DNA of 64,000 nucleotides. Source: Nematostella vectensis (Eukaryota; Cnidaria; Anthozoa; Actiniaria; Edwardsiidae). Below the pieces are notes generated by a model, which saw only the letters and a list, made by a program, of their open reading frames with translations, was not told where the DNA came from and ran no database searches. Shown here one piece after another: positions 1 through 12,300 of the stretch (its first letter is position 1; each line of letters begins with the position of its first letter). The stretch spans positions 1,708,501 to 1,772,500 of the forward strand of contig NC_064045.1 of assembly GCF_932526225.1 (NCBI RefSeq), in the 5' to 3' direction. Position numbers and translations under genes: made by a program.

Positions 1-16
1 TCTATATGCCTTAAGT

Positions 17-1589
17 ATGCAGCCCTTACTTACCAGCCTTCAGGGGGCATGTAACATCAAGCAGTGCTGGTTTGCGGATGATGCCAGTGGAGCCGGCTCT
101 GTTTCAGAAATAAAGAGGTGGTGGGACACGATGACCGTGCTTGGTCCGGACTTCGGTTACTACCCAAACGCAAAGAAATGCTGGATTATAAACAAGCCAG
201 ACAAGGAGAGTATCGTGAAGGATACGTTCAAGGAAACAGATGTGAAAGTCACAACACAAGGGCAGAAACATCTGGGAGCTGCGATAGGTTCACGAGAATA
301 TATGGAGGACTATGTGAGTGATAAAGTGTCCAACTGGGTCAGTGAAGTGACAAGACTAGCCGAGTTTGCTGCGGTTCAGCCCCAAGCGTGCTATGCTGCT
401 TACACATTTGGCTTAAAACATCGATGGACGTATTTCCTCAGAACCCTCCCAGATATTCAGGACCTGCTTGAGCCACTAGAGAACGCAATATCACATGTTC
501 TCATTCCCGCTTTAACGGATCGACAATGTAGCCAGTTGGACAGAGAAATACTAACGTTACCAGTACGCTTGAGAGGATTAGGTCTGGAGAACCCGTGTGA
601 AGATGCACATCGTGAACATACGTCATCAGTCAAAGTAACAACGCCCCCTTGTGGCACAGATTGTGTCACAGACACATCAGCTACCAGATCCCTCCCTGAC
701 AACATCAGCACAGCAAGAGGTGAGAGAAGGACGAACAAACGATCTTGAAAAGAAGGCGAATAGTATAAAGGAGGCCGCGCTATAGAAGACTCGGCGCGCA
801 CTAGAGTTGGCCACAGAAAAAGGATCTTCGAAGTGGCTGACAGTGCTGCCTCTTGAAGAGTTGGGCTTTAATCTCAACAAACGGCGATTCAAGGACGGAA
901 TCAAGCTGCGCCATGGGTGGCCAATCGAAGATATTCCTTCCAGCTGTGTGTGCGGAGAAGTGTTCAATGTTGACCACGCCATGATCTGTAAGAGGGGCGG
1001 ATTTGTCATTCTGAGACATAATGAACTGAGGGATCTGGAGGCGGAGCTTGTGAGCATAGTTTGTAAAGATGTCGTTACTGAACCAGTGCTCCAAGATATA
1101 TCAGGGGAGCAGTTAACAAGGGGGTCTAACACAGCGAGAGACGCCAGACTGGATATACACGCACGTGGATTTTGGGAGCCACAGCAATCAGCCTTTTTCG
1201 ATGTCAGTGTTTGTCACCCAAATGCTAAAAGCTACAGGGACCTGGAACCACAACAGATCTACCGAATGCATGAGAATGAGAATAAGCGGCAATACACAAG
1301 TAGAGTTCTTAATATCGAGCAGGGATCATTAACACCCCTGGTAATTACGACCACAGGAGGAATGGGGAAGGAATGTCTGATGTTCCACAGTCGCCTAGCC
1401 GAACTAATAGCAATCAAGAAAGGAGAGGACTACTCTAGGACAATCGCCTGGATCCGCGCAAGGGTATCATTTGCACTGCTGAGATCGGCGTTGATCTGTC
1501 TGCGAGGGTCAAGATCCGTTAGAAAAGTGTCCTGGGATTTAAGGAATTCTGATGTAGATGTCGAGACAGCCGAAGGAGCAATTAGATAG
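17..1589 (+). pseudogene. RLE-type non-LTR retrotransposon ORF, 3' part, frameshifted
   Basis: This is the 3' part of a reverse-transcriptase ORF cut by the window edge. The first reading block (17-748) has the RT catalytic motif FADD near position 80 and downstream palm/thumb-like sequence. The second block (about 800-1589, another frame) starts around [15 protein letters not shown]. It continues with a Cys-x-Cys...His...Cys knuckle ([19 protein letters not shown]) and then RHNELRD and ARLD...FFDVSV, the acidic core expected of a PD-(D/E)XK restriction-like endonuclease. This RT, zinc knuckle, endonuclease order is that of RLE non-LTR retrotransposons, which would nick DNA and prime reverse transcription from it. 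A frameshift near 745-800 separates the blocks, so the copy is dead. The clade (NeSL/Utopia/R2-like) cannot be settled from this fragment. Confidence 0.75.
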
Positions 1590-1593
1590 GAAC

Positions 1594-1619
1594 TTTATTA
1601 TTATTATTATTATTATTAT

Positions 1620-1669
<50 letters not shown>

Positions 1670-1747
1670 AGAGTAGTAGTAGTAGTAGTAGTGAGAGTAG
1701 TAGGTAGTAGTAGTAGTAGTAGTAGTAGTAAAATTAGTATTATTAGT

Positions 1748-1779
<32 letters not shown>

Positions 1780-1798
1780 TATTATTATTATTATTGTT
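1594..1798. repeat. Trinucleotide microsatellite (ATT / AGT / ATC)
   Basis: Runs of ATT, AGT and ATC lie directly 3' of the retrotransposon ORF. They may represent the simple-repeat 3' tail of that element. The homopolymeric reading frames here are not genes. Confidence 0.9.
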
Positions 1799-1835
1799 AT
1801 AATTAAAAAAACAATGAATAATATTTGGAATACAA

Positions 1836-1980
1836 ATGCGCTGGCTCAGCCTTTAGGCAATGCTTAAATCTATATATTATCTTTTAAATTAATTAGAATT
1901 AGCTTATTAAATTAATAAGGGAAGATAAGAAAAGATTTGGTCGTTTGGAGCCCCGCTTTCAGGCGATGCCTCCATCCATA
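1836..1980. repeat. Dispersed terminal-repeat fragments (GCAGTGCCTAAATCTATATATT family)
   Basis: Two diverged, directly oriented copies of a short end motif occur here: a GGCAATGCTTAAATC-type end near 1853-1878 and TTTGGTCGTTTGGAGCCCCG followed by a GGCGATGCCTCC-type end at about 1936-1978. The same motif recurs near 23630-23662, 31670-31692, 32430-32485 and as a hairpin at 40512-40605. It probably marks the ends of a non-autonomous transposon family. Confidence 0.55.
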
Positions 1981-2430
1981 TATTACCGCTACTTATACCG
2001 TCGAGGTATAAGTGCCAAGAGAAAGTGAACCGTCAACTCAACAATCATGTCCCATACCAACATTTTAAATTTGTTCGTAACTAGGCAGGTTTTTGAACAA
2101 TGGAATCGAGCGTTGTTTCACTGCCTTCCTATTTTATATAGAACCTAAATACATAGTTAGGTTCGGAGAGGGCGTGTAATAAACACGCTTCTTACATATC
2201 TCAAAAGATTTTGACAACCCGCGGCATCGCGTATTAGAATTGCGAATAATTTCCAGCACATGGTGTTCTCTTTTAATAAGAAACTATTATCCTTTAAATT
2301 CGACTTAAAGGTTTCCAAATGTCATGGTGCGGTCTGATAATAAACTCCCAAGAAAGATGAGTACTAAAACGTATTTGATACGCCATGCAAGGGAACAGGC
2401 GTAAACCGGGTCTTTTTGAGGTTATTTTGA
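1981..2430. other. Intergenic, no gene seen
   Basis: AT-rich sequence. No exon, RNA gene or clear repeat was recognised. Confidence 0.5.
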
Positions 2431-3188
2431 AGAACACGTCAAACATATCCAACATGGATTGAAAGCTTGTAAAGCATACTTCGTTTAAATGATTATAACT
2501 GTGATGCGAGATTTGACATGCGGGGGATGTTTGAGAAATTATTCACCACACTTGCGTCTTTTGTAAGGCTAATAAGCAGAAAGCCGCCATTGTAAGTGTG
2601 AACTCTTACATTTTGTGACGGATCTTTGAATTCATTCTGATAATAGCCACAACACAAAACATATATGGATTTTAATCTTGTAAAACGTAGTTTCTTTTCA
2701 TGCGAATTATACAAACACGTATTTAAAAATGCGCGTGAAGATCGAATACCTTGCTCGATTCGTAGTTTAGTGAACAAGAAAGCCCCCATTATTGAAGTGT
2801 GAATTAAGATATTCTGTGATAGGTCTTTCGATTCATTAGATCAAAACGACAAACATTTCGCACATGGATTGAAACCTGTAAAATGCAGGTTATTTTGATG
2901 CTAACAAGCGAGCGATATAAAGCGAGCGATGTTTGAAAAATTGTTATTCACAGTAGTCAGGCCCATACCCAGGATTTTTCTTGGGGGGAGGGGGGGGGGA
3001 GGCGAAATCCGACAAAGTGGACCTAATTTTTCTTGGGGAGGGGGGAGAAGGGAGTTAATTTTCGGACAAAAATCTGAACAAAGAGGGTTTTTTTTATGCC
3101 TTTGCATAAATAAGTATCTCCACGGGACGTCTATTGTCGGATTTGGCTACAAATAAAGTCTGACTAATGACATACCAGAGTGTGTGTG

Positions 3189-3216
3189 ACGGGGGGGGGG
3201 GGGGGGGGGGGGGGGC
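3189..3216 (+). repeat. Poly-G tract of about 27 G
   Basis: An uninterrupted G run follows GTGTGTGTGACG. It lies inside the cassette repeats, about 200 bp after two shorter G-rich stretches (2980-3000 and 3035-3050). Confidence 0.85.
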
Positions 3217-3704
3217 CTTGTGGTGGCTTTGGAGCAGAAACCACCGAATATAGAGAAGAACCGTTCTTTGTGTGAACTCTCACATTTTGTGACGGGTCTT
3301 TGAAATCATTCTAACCAAAATCCACAAGGATCGCACATGGATTGAAAGCTCAGCAAACGTAGTTTTTTTAATAATGCGAATTATCTTGACAAGTTTTTAA
3401 AAATGCGCGCGAAGTTTGATTAATTTAGTCGCTACATGGTTTAGTGAACAAGAGAGCCGCCATTATTGTAAGTGTGCAATTCTTAGTGCTAACGCTTGCA
3501 TTTTGTGACGAGTCTTTAAAATCATTCTGATCCAAACCCACACAAATTCGCATATGGATTGGAAGCTTTAAAAACGCAGTTTCTTTTCATCCTTATCACT
3601 GTGATACCGGCTTCGAGATTCGGGCGATGTTGGATAAGTTATTCTCTACACTAGTGGCTTTGGTAAGGCGAGTGAAAGCCACCATTGTGTGAATTCATAA
3701 ATTT

Positions 3705-3972
3705 CAGGGCGGTAAAGGTTTTATTCGTGAAACGAGATTTGGCCATTTTTGACTGTCGAGAAACGTGAAATCGTCCATTTTGACGTCCGTGAAACGTGAT
3801 TTAACTCTCCCGTGAAACGTGATTTAGAAGTTTCAAGTCTCCGTGAATCGAGATTTAGTTTTGTTGTGTGTTGAATAGAGAATCATGTGACCTTTCCAAA
3901 ATAGATAGATATGTATTGTCGTATACATTTTTCGGGTTCGTGAAACGTGATCCTTCCCTCTTTACCACCCTG
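3705..3972. mobile_element. MITE-like element with CAGGGCGGTAAAG termini
   Basis: The left end CAGGGCGGTAAAG and right end CTTTACCACCCTG are inverted repeats. The interior holds several GTGAAACGTGATTT motifs in both halves. The element sits inside one cassette copy: the flanks GTGTGAATTCATAAATTT and ACATTTGTGACGG correspond to sequence that is continuous in other cassette copies (for example 3270-3295). Confidence 0.6.
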
Positions 3973-4019
3973 ACATTTGTGACGGATCTTTCATACAAAA
4001 GTTAGTTCAATGTTGTTTT

Positions 4020-4490
4020 CTTCTATGCGAATAATGTTTTTTTCGAAATCAGTCAATGGTTGCTAGCATCAGAAACTGAAAATTCTTTATTGTGCTTCCT
4101 GTCATGACCTGCGTTACTGAATGAAGAATCTCGACTGATTATCGACTGTTTCCGAGGACTCGCCGATTCGTCGCTATCATCTTCGTATCCAAGCTGCGGT
4201 TGCTGGTCGAATTTTTTCTTTTTCGGGACACGACAATCACAAAGGCAACAGCAAATGACAACTGGTGGCAGATAAAAAAAAAAAAATAGATGACGAGTTA
4301 CAGTACTTGTTTAGTGCAGTAAACTTGTTGTTACATTATCATCGATTTGTCTAGAATTTCCATAGTAACATTCATTTATAATTTATTTGTTTTCTTGTAA
4401 CTTACTAGTAGTTACCAATAAATCTGTTAAATAAAAATAAGATAAAATTCAATAGTTAGGAAAAAGTGTGCAAACTAAATATCGGCTAAC
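4020..4490. other. Intergenic, no gene seen
   Basis: AT-rich DNA with a short poly-A run near 4275. No exon structure was recognised. Confidence 0.5.
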
Positions 4491-4494
4491 CATT

Positions 4495-5105
4495 CCAGTT
4501 TTGAGGAGGTGTAATGTAGCGGTGAAAGGTTTTGAGCAGGTGTAATGTAGTAATGTAGCGGTGAATGGATTTGAGGAGGTGTAATGTAGCGGTGAATGGT
4601 TTTGAGGAGGTATAATGTAGCGAACTAAATATGGGCTAACCATTCCAGTTTAGAGGATTTGTAATGCAGCGGTATATGGTTTTGAGGAGGTGTAATGTAG
4701 TAATGTAGCGGTGAATGGATTTGAGGAGGTGTAATGTAGCGGTGAATGGTTTTGAGGAGGTGTAATGTAGTAATGTAGCGGTGAATGGTTTTGAGTAGGC
4801 GTAATGTAGCGGTGAATGGTTCTGAGGAGGCTTAATGTAGCGGTGAATGGTTTTGAGGAGGTGTAATGTAGCGGTGAATGGTTTTGTAGAGGTGTAATGT
4901 AGCGGTGAATGGTTTTGAGGAGGTGTTATGTAGCGGTAAATGGTTTTGAGGCGGTGTATGGAAGTGGTGAATGGTTCTGAGGAGGGTAATGTTGCGGTGA
5001 ATGGTTTTGAGGAGGTGTAATGTAGCGGTGAATGGTTTTGAGGAGGTGTAATGTAGCGGTGAATGGTTTTGAGGAGGTGTGATGTAGCGGTAAATGGTTT
5101 TATCG
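4495..5105. repeat. 31-bp minisatellite
   Basis: The unit is about GGTGAATGGTTTTGAGGAGG followed by TGTAATGTAGC, repeated roughly 19 times with point changes. Some units carry an extra GTAATGTA duplication. Confidence 0.9.
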
Positions 5106-6300
5106 TGCTGACAGTTTATTTCTATTTTTAATCTCGCAATTTGATTGGCTCCTATCTATTGAGCCATAGATAATGAGCAGCGATAGTCACGTGCCGATTG
5201 TGCATCACGCGTGTTGCTTTTCGCGACAAAAGAGGTTATTTAATCGTCACTACGACGCTACGCGCCTCGTTGGCTGTCTATTGACTCATAGAAAACCCGA
5301 ACTCGTAGTTATATCATTCCCATACCCATGACAACGGTGCCTGTCAAAAGTAAGCCTAGGACTTGCCACATTCGCAGGCCCCACATGGCTTGCTCGGTCG
5401 CTGGTAACGGAGTAGGAGTGGGGTCTATTGGTCCTACGATCTTCGTCTTTAGTACTGGCAGATATGCAGAATCGTCCACTCCCAGCACAGATGACCAGAG
5501 CTGCCTCAAAAAGCAAAGAGTCTGGTTTAACATTCCGTTGTCCTCCTGAGCACCGTATCTCCAATATAAGAGATAAGGCCTGGGCCGGGCTTGACGTCAT
5601 ACGGGTCTTTTTAGCAGGAGCGGGCATATACAGTAACCATGGTAACAATATTTTTGGTGGTTTTGGCGTGGGGGAAGGGTCAATCATTCTTTAATTAAAT
5701 CTTGCTCTACTGTGGGCGGGGGGATTTTTAAGGGTTCGGAAAGAGAGATACACGCGCGTAAAGTTGCTACATGGCGTAACATCTTATCAAAGGATTATAA
5801 AAAAAATTCATTTTTTCCATAATATCAATGATAATACCTGTGATGGCCCCCACCCCCACCCCCCTCCATCCTTTAGATAAGGATAGCCTTGGCATGAAAA
5901 CCCCATGTTATCTGGACGAGAGCCGAAATGGTGAATAAGAGATTACTTTTGTCTGATTTCTCTGCGTGACAGTGGTAGAACTAGGTATGTAAGGTGTCTA
6001 TCATCCGTGTGAAACAGGATCCGGTTTACTTTAAGTCCTTCGTTTATATCACATAGAAGTCGTTTATCTCATAGAAGTACTTACTACTTACCAACATAAC
6101 GAACAGACAGAGAGCCCAAGCCCTAGATTGCTCTCCCGTCAGCTTCGGAGGCATCGTGTATAAAAGAAACTGCACTAATTAGCAAACTCTTTCAAACAGT
6201 ATCTTTCTCGGTGAAGTTTCTTTATGTACTGCATGATCAATTATTCAAAACTTCCATCTTGCGGTTTTTTTTTTTTTAACAGTTGACGGGGTTCCTGTGT
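5106..6300. other. Intergenic / upstream region of THOC6
   Basis: Open frames exist on both strands at 5286-5694, but none shows a recognisable domain, exon signals or a protein-like composition. A C-rich run lies near 5846-5865. The last few hundred bases should include the THOC6 promoter; no clear TATA box was found. Confidence 0.4.
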
Positions 6301-6336
6301 TACCAGCGGATTTACCCATTGTAGCTAGAATTCAAA

Positions 6337-9300
6337 ATGGCTGCAAGTTATGAGGTAAAGTTTGTGAAGTTTGATTGCTATATTGTATAGTTTACTCGTT
6401 CAAACGACATAGTGTGGTTGAATGGTTAGATGAGATAAATGTCTCTTCTGTGTTTATGATTAAGGAACGAATTTTAGCCGAACGCAAGCGAATCCACACG
6501 ACTGTTTTTGACGTCGCTTTCTCGCCATGCGGCAACTTCTTTGCTTCAGCGAATAACTTCGGCGACATTTCCCTATTCAGGTAACGCGCATTTGTAATTC
6601 AATTCCGTTTGTAATTTTCCATGATAATTGTACTTTTATCTATTTATTGTATTATTTATTGTATCACTGTACTCCTAACCTATCTCTTATACACTAGTAT
6701 GAACTCTGTAATTATCACTGTACTCCTACCTATCTCTTATACACTAGTATGGACTCTGTACTTATCACTGTACTCCTAACCTATCTCTTATACACTAGTA
6801 TGAACTCTGTACTTATCACTGTACTCCTAACCTATCTCTTATACACTTGTATGAACTCTGTACTTATCACTGTACTCCTAACCTATCTCTTATACACTAG
6901 TATGAGCTCTGTACTTATCACTGTACTCCTAACCTATCTCTTATACACTTGTATGAACTCTGTACTTATCACTGTACTCCTAACCTATCTCTTATACACT
7001 AGTATGAACTCTGTACTTACCACTGTACTCCTAACCTATCTCTTATACACTAGTATGAACTATGTACTTATCACTGTACTCCTAACCTATCTCTTATACA
7101 CTAGTATGAACTCTGTACTTATCACTGTACTCCTACCTATCTCTTATACACTAGTAAGTTATTAACTCTGTACTCATCTCTGTACTCCTAACCTATCTCT
7201 TATAAACTAGTATGAGCTCTGTACTTATCACTGTACTCCTACCTATCTCTTATACGCTAGTATGAACTCTGTACTTATCACTGTACTCCTACCTATCTCT
7301 TATACACTAGTATGAACTCTGTACTTATCACTGTACTCCTAACCTATCTCTTATACACTAGTATGAACTCTATACTCATCACTGTACTCCTACCTATCTC
7401 TTATACACTAGTATGAACTCTGTACTTATCTCTGTACTCCTAACCTATCTCTTATACACTAGTATGAACTCTGTACTTATCACTGTACTCCTAACCTATC
7501 TCTTATACACTAGTATTAACTCTGTAATTATCTCTGTACTCCTAACCTATCTCTTATACACTAGTATGAACTCTGTACTTATCACTGTACTCCTAACCTA
7601 TCTCTTATACACTAGTATGAACTCTGTAATTATCTCTGTACTCCTAACCTATCTCTTATACACTAGTATGAACTCTGTACTTATCACTGTACTCCTAACC
7701 TATCTCTTATACACTAGTATGAACTCTGTAATTATCTCTGTACTCCTAACCTATCTCTTATACACTAGTATGAACTCTGTACTTACCACTGTACTCCTAA
7801 CCTATCTCTTATACACTAGTATGAACTCTGTACTTATCACTGTACTCCTACCTATCTCTTATACACTAGTATGAACTCTGTACTTATCACTGTACTCCTA
7901 ACCTATCTCTTATACACTAGTATGAACTCTATACTCATCACTGTACTCCTACCTATCTCTTATACACTAGTATGAACTCTGTACTTATCTCTGTACTCCT
8001 AACCTATCTCTTATACACTAGTATGAACTCTGTACTTATCACTGTACTCCTAACCTATCTCTTATACACTAGTATGGACTCTGTACTTATCACTGTACTC
8101 CTAACCTATCTCTTATACACTAGTATGGACTCTGTACTTATCACTGTACTCCTAACCTATCTCTTATACACTAGTATGAACTCTGTACTTATCACTGTAC
8201 TCCTAACCTATCTCTTATACACTTGTATGAACTCTGTACTTATTACTGTACTCCTAACCTATCTCTTATACACTAGTATGAGCTCTGTACTTATTACTGT
8301 ACTCCTAACCTATCTCTTATACACTAGTATGAACTCTGTACTTACCACTGTACTCCTAACCTATCTCTTATACACTAGTATGAACTCTGTACTTACCACT
8401 GTACTCCTAACCTATCTCTTATACACTAGTATGAACTCTGTACTTATCACTGTACTCCTAACCTATCTCTTATACACTAGTATGAACTCTGTACTTACCA
8501 CTGTACTCCTAACCTATCTCTTTTACTCTTAGTAGAAACTCTGTATCACTGTACTCCTAACCTATCTCTTATACACTAGTATGAACTCTGTACTTATCAC
8601 TGTACTCCTACCTATCTCTTATACACTAGTATGAACTCTGTACTTATCACTGTACTCCTGCCTATCTCTTATACACTAGTATGGACTCTGTACTCCTAAC
8701 CTATCTCTTATACTCTTAGTAGAAACTCTGTATCACTGTACTCCTAACCTATCTCTTATACTCTTAGTAGAAACTCTGTATCACTGTACTCCTAACCTAT
8801 CTCTTATACTCTTAGTAGAAACTCTGTATCACTGTACTTCTAACTAACATCTCATACACTAGTCTGTCTGCAGCACTTGTACCAGATGCTCCCCCAGAAA
8901 GTAGAAAACCACTTCTAACATTCAAAGGTACAGGTTAGATGATGTTTTTAGTGCCAGCAAATTATTTATGAGCTGCATTTGTTTCATGGCCATTTTTAAC
9001 ACAAGTGGAAGTAAAACATTAACCACACTCACACATCTCCAAAAAGCCTTGAACGAGTGACACAACATCTCTTAATATGGATTATTTAGGGCATTATGCT
9101 GAGTGAGCTATATCAAAGTACCTGGGGGTCAAACGGTATTCACTATAATATGTTATATCTTACTATAAAGCAGAGTAAAATATATAAAATCAACAGTTTA
9201 AAGAACTTTGCATTTCCTTTTATCCCCTTGTTTGGTATTTTTTCCTTTAATCTTATTGTTTGGTATCTTTTCTTTTGACCTTATTTGATTGTATTATTTC

Positions 9301-12300
9301 CTTAGATCTCATTGTATGGTTTGTATCTTTTGTTTTATTTTGATTCTTATTTATCAGGTCATAAGGGTCCAATTTACAGTCTTCTTTCCACCAAGACATT
9401 TCTGATCAGGTAAACAAATCAGCAATATTATACAAAACATGTACAGTAGGTGTATTAATCTTGCCACTACTCAGAATCTAGTGTTTCCTTTGAGAGTGAT
9501 CAGATATTACTCTATGTCTATTACTGTACGATACTAAAAATACTGCTGTAGGGGTTTGATGGAAATTGAATTTTTTCCTACTATAGTGTATGGTGGGATT
9601 GCTCAGTAAAATAAAATTTACTCAGCATTATTGGATAGTATCAGGCAGCAACAAGGTTGTGAGTTGTTGCAGAGAGTTTGACTATAAACGCTCTACTACA
9701 AAACTTACAGCCGTCATAGAAAAACTTTGGTCATGTTTCAAGCACCTTAAGGTCAAGTCACCTGAAATATGTGTGTGTAAAACAAAACATCTTATTTTTC
9801 ACTAGTGGAGGATCTACAGAGATTTCTGGCTGGAGATGGACAGATCTCATGGAGCAGTTGGTAAGTTATTTGTTTCTGTACTGAAGATATTCAATTGCAT
9901 TCTGTTTACTTCAGACCAGGGTGGATAGGGGGTACTTGCTCCGTGAGTGGTAGTGTTGCCACTTCACAGAATACGAATTCCTTCCCCATGTGGCAAATTC
10001 TATTGCTAACTTAGTTCGCTATTGTGGTGAATGCCTGTTTCCTCTTGAATATTGAATTACAATCTTTCACCTCTAAATCATGTTTCTAATATATCAAGAT
10101 AACGTTCTAAAAAATGACGTACTGATTAAAATCGCAAATCGGAAAAACACCTGCCAAAAAACAAACTCTCTCTCTCTTTTTGCGGCGTTTCCTAGTTCCA
10201 GGTAGCATAATATTTTCACGAAGAGGATAATTCTTGACAATCACCAGTTACCATTTTGGTACTATAATTCGCGGGCACTATTTTGCAAGATAAAAGGTCG
10301 GCATATTTCGTTAGATTTTGTGATTTGGGTGCAAAAATATGTTATAAATGCATTTCTCCAAAAATTTGATTAAACATTACAACAAAACCAAACTGTAGAG
10401 AACATATTGTGCTTGATGCTAACATATTTATGAGGGTATTGAATTTTGCTATATTAAAGTTCGTAGGGACAGGATTTCATGGGGCTTAAATGGCGCAAAA
10501 TTAAAGAGACCAATAAGGCATTTTGATTAAATTGTTTGCTATAGCTTCTCGGTGTGGCTAATTCCCCATCAGAGGCTTATTCCTTTGGTTTAAATTAGCC
10601 ACAGTGGCTTGTACCCTCAAGATCCTAGCGCGCACGGAGACTTGTGGTACAGGTAACCAAAATCAGTTTTAAGTCTAAGGGATAGCAATTTAGGTGTGGC
10701 CAACAGATATTTGTTTGATAGCAGATTTGAAAGAATCTGTTAACACTTTCTAAGGAATAGCAATTGCTAGAATGTGTCTACTTTCATGGAGATCCCCCCC
10801 ACACCCGGAATTCAGATTACCATTTGTTTAATATTCACTTTAATATGGCACTTTTGAGGCACATAAAATTGTGTACAGTTTGCAAAGCTTACCTGAGTAT
10901 TTTTTTTTACAATAGCAAACAGTTCCTGCTTGGACCTTGAATCCTCCATCCAGGTACAGCAACTGTCACAACCGTAGTAACTAGGAAATGTTTCAAGAAA
11001 ATTAGCCAATCAGATCACATAACTCTCAGTTTGATTGACATTTGCAAAGTTGGTGGTAGGTCGCTTCAATGAAACTGCCTTGATTGGCCTAGTGTGCCAA
11101 TCTAGTTCTTGCATATTAAAGAAATTTCTTGATCATTCTGAAAATGTTCTTGAAAATCTGAGCTTTTCCTTTTGGACAGGCCGATTTCTTCTTCGTTCGA
11201 TGCCATAGAACGTCAATGATTTAAATACTCTCGTCTGACTAAGCCATAACATATTGTTTTTTGTAGTAACCCAATGGATATCGGAGAAACCAATGCTCTT
11301 GCCTTCAGTGAACAGGTATAATAACTCGTGATTTTTCATCCTTGTGCTTTTGGAGGACAAATAGTTTATGCACACTTGTCGTTTTGGGAGGCTTATAATT
11401 TATCTAGTCTTGTCCTTTTGGTAGGCTAATAGTTTATCCACTCCTGTCCTTTTGGTAGGCTAATAGTTTATCCACACCTGTGTTTTGGGAAATTTTCATA
11501 CTATAATATAGTTGTTGTATGGTGTTCTGCCTGTGAAACACACCCTCTTTCTTCAAAAGATGGCCCACCAATGCTCCTGCTCGCATGACACCCATTGATC
11601 GTGTGGAACCCATAAGTAGTTGTCCTATTGTGTCACTGTGTTTATAGGGCCTCTCAGCTCTGCTTAAACAGGTTTCATTCCTGGTCCAGACATAGGTAGT
11701 ATCATGTCTTCTGCCTCGTAGGATAATGTGCTACTCACAGGCTGTGGGGATAACAATATCTACAGTTGGGACCTTGAAGCTGGCACATGCAAGGTGAGGA
11801 AGCCTGTTAGTGTTTAAAGAATGCCGATAAGCCACTCCTATGTTATTCTTTACATCTGAAATTACAACAGTCTATTTGGGAGAAAGATAAGCATCTTCAT
11901 TTAGAGTCTCTTACTTTATTATCTCTGCAGTTACTTTATTTACCGTACACCTATTGAAAAATGGGTCAGTACATACATATGGCAAATAGTAGTACTAAGA
12001 CTAGGCCACTGCTTATGAGTATTGATTATCCTGGCTTTAGTAGAGAAGGTTTCCAGTTTTAGCCTCCTTAATTCATTATAAATCATTTCTAGATTTTCTT
12101 TTAGTATAACGACATCTGGTATCTTTCGATAGCAGAGCTTCCAATTGACAATTGGCATTCACCGTTTGTGTTTGCAAGCCTTAGTAGGTGTACGTACAAT
12201 TTGAGCGGTTAGTAAGAGCTCTAACTTGACGGGTTTAGTTTGGCTGTTTACCATTGTCGCAGAGTACCATGTCAGGGCATACAGACTACGTGCAGTGCTT

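Larger units (their letters stand above)
2435..4010. repeat. Degenerate direct repeats of a roughly 300-bp cassette
   Basis: About four to five diverged copies share the blocks CACATGGATTGAAAGCTTGTAAA, a GTAGTTTCTTTTCAT-type block, TTAGTGAACAAGA, GCCGCCATTGTAAGTGTGAA and TTTTGTGACGGATCTTTGAA, in that order. The arrangement is tandem but imperfect. No coding capacity is evident. Confidence 0.6.

Noticed and set aside
5286..5694. Overlapping 133-aa and 88-aa frames
   Set aside because: There is no domain, no exon signals, and open frames occur on both strands.
6749..8532. Open frames of 138-186 aa with a 17-residue hydrophobic repeat
   Set aside because: They are intronic minisatellite translations. 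They matter only if upstream acceptors are used, which is recorded as a finding.
8871..8874. Alternative THOC6 exon 3 acceptor at TCTGCAG
   Set aside because: It gives the wrong phase after exon 2. The acceptor at 8862 keeps the frame and the FSLS-type continuation known in THOC6.
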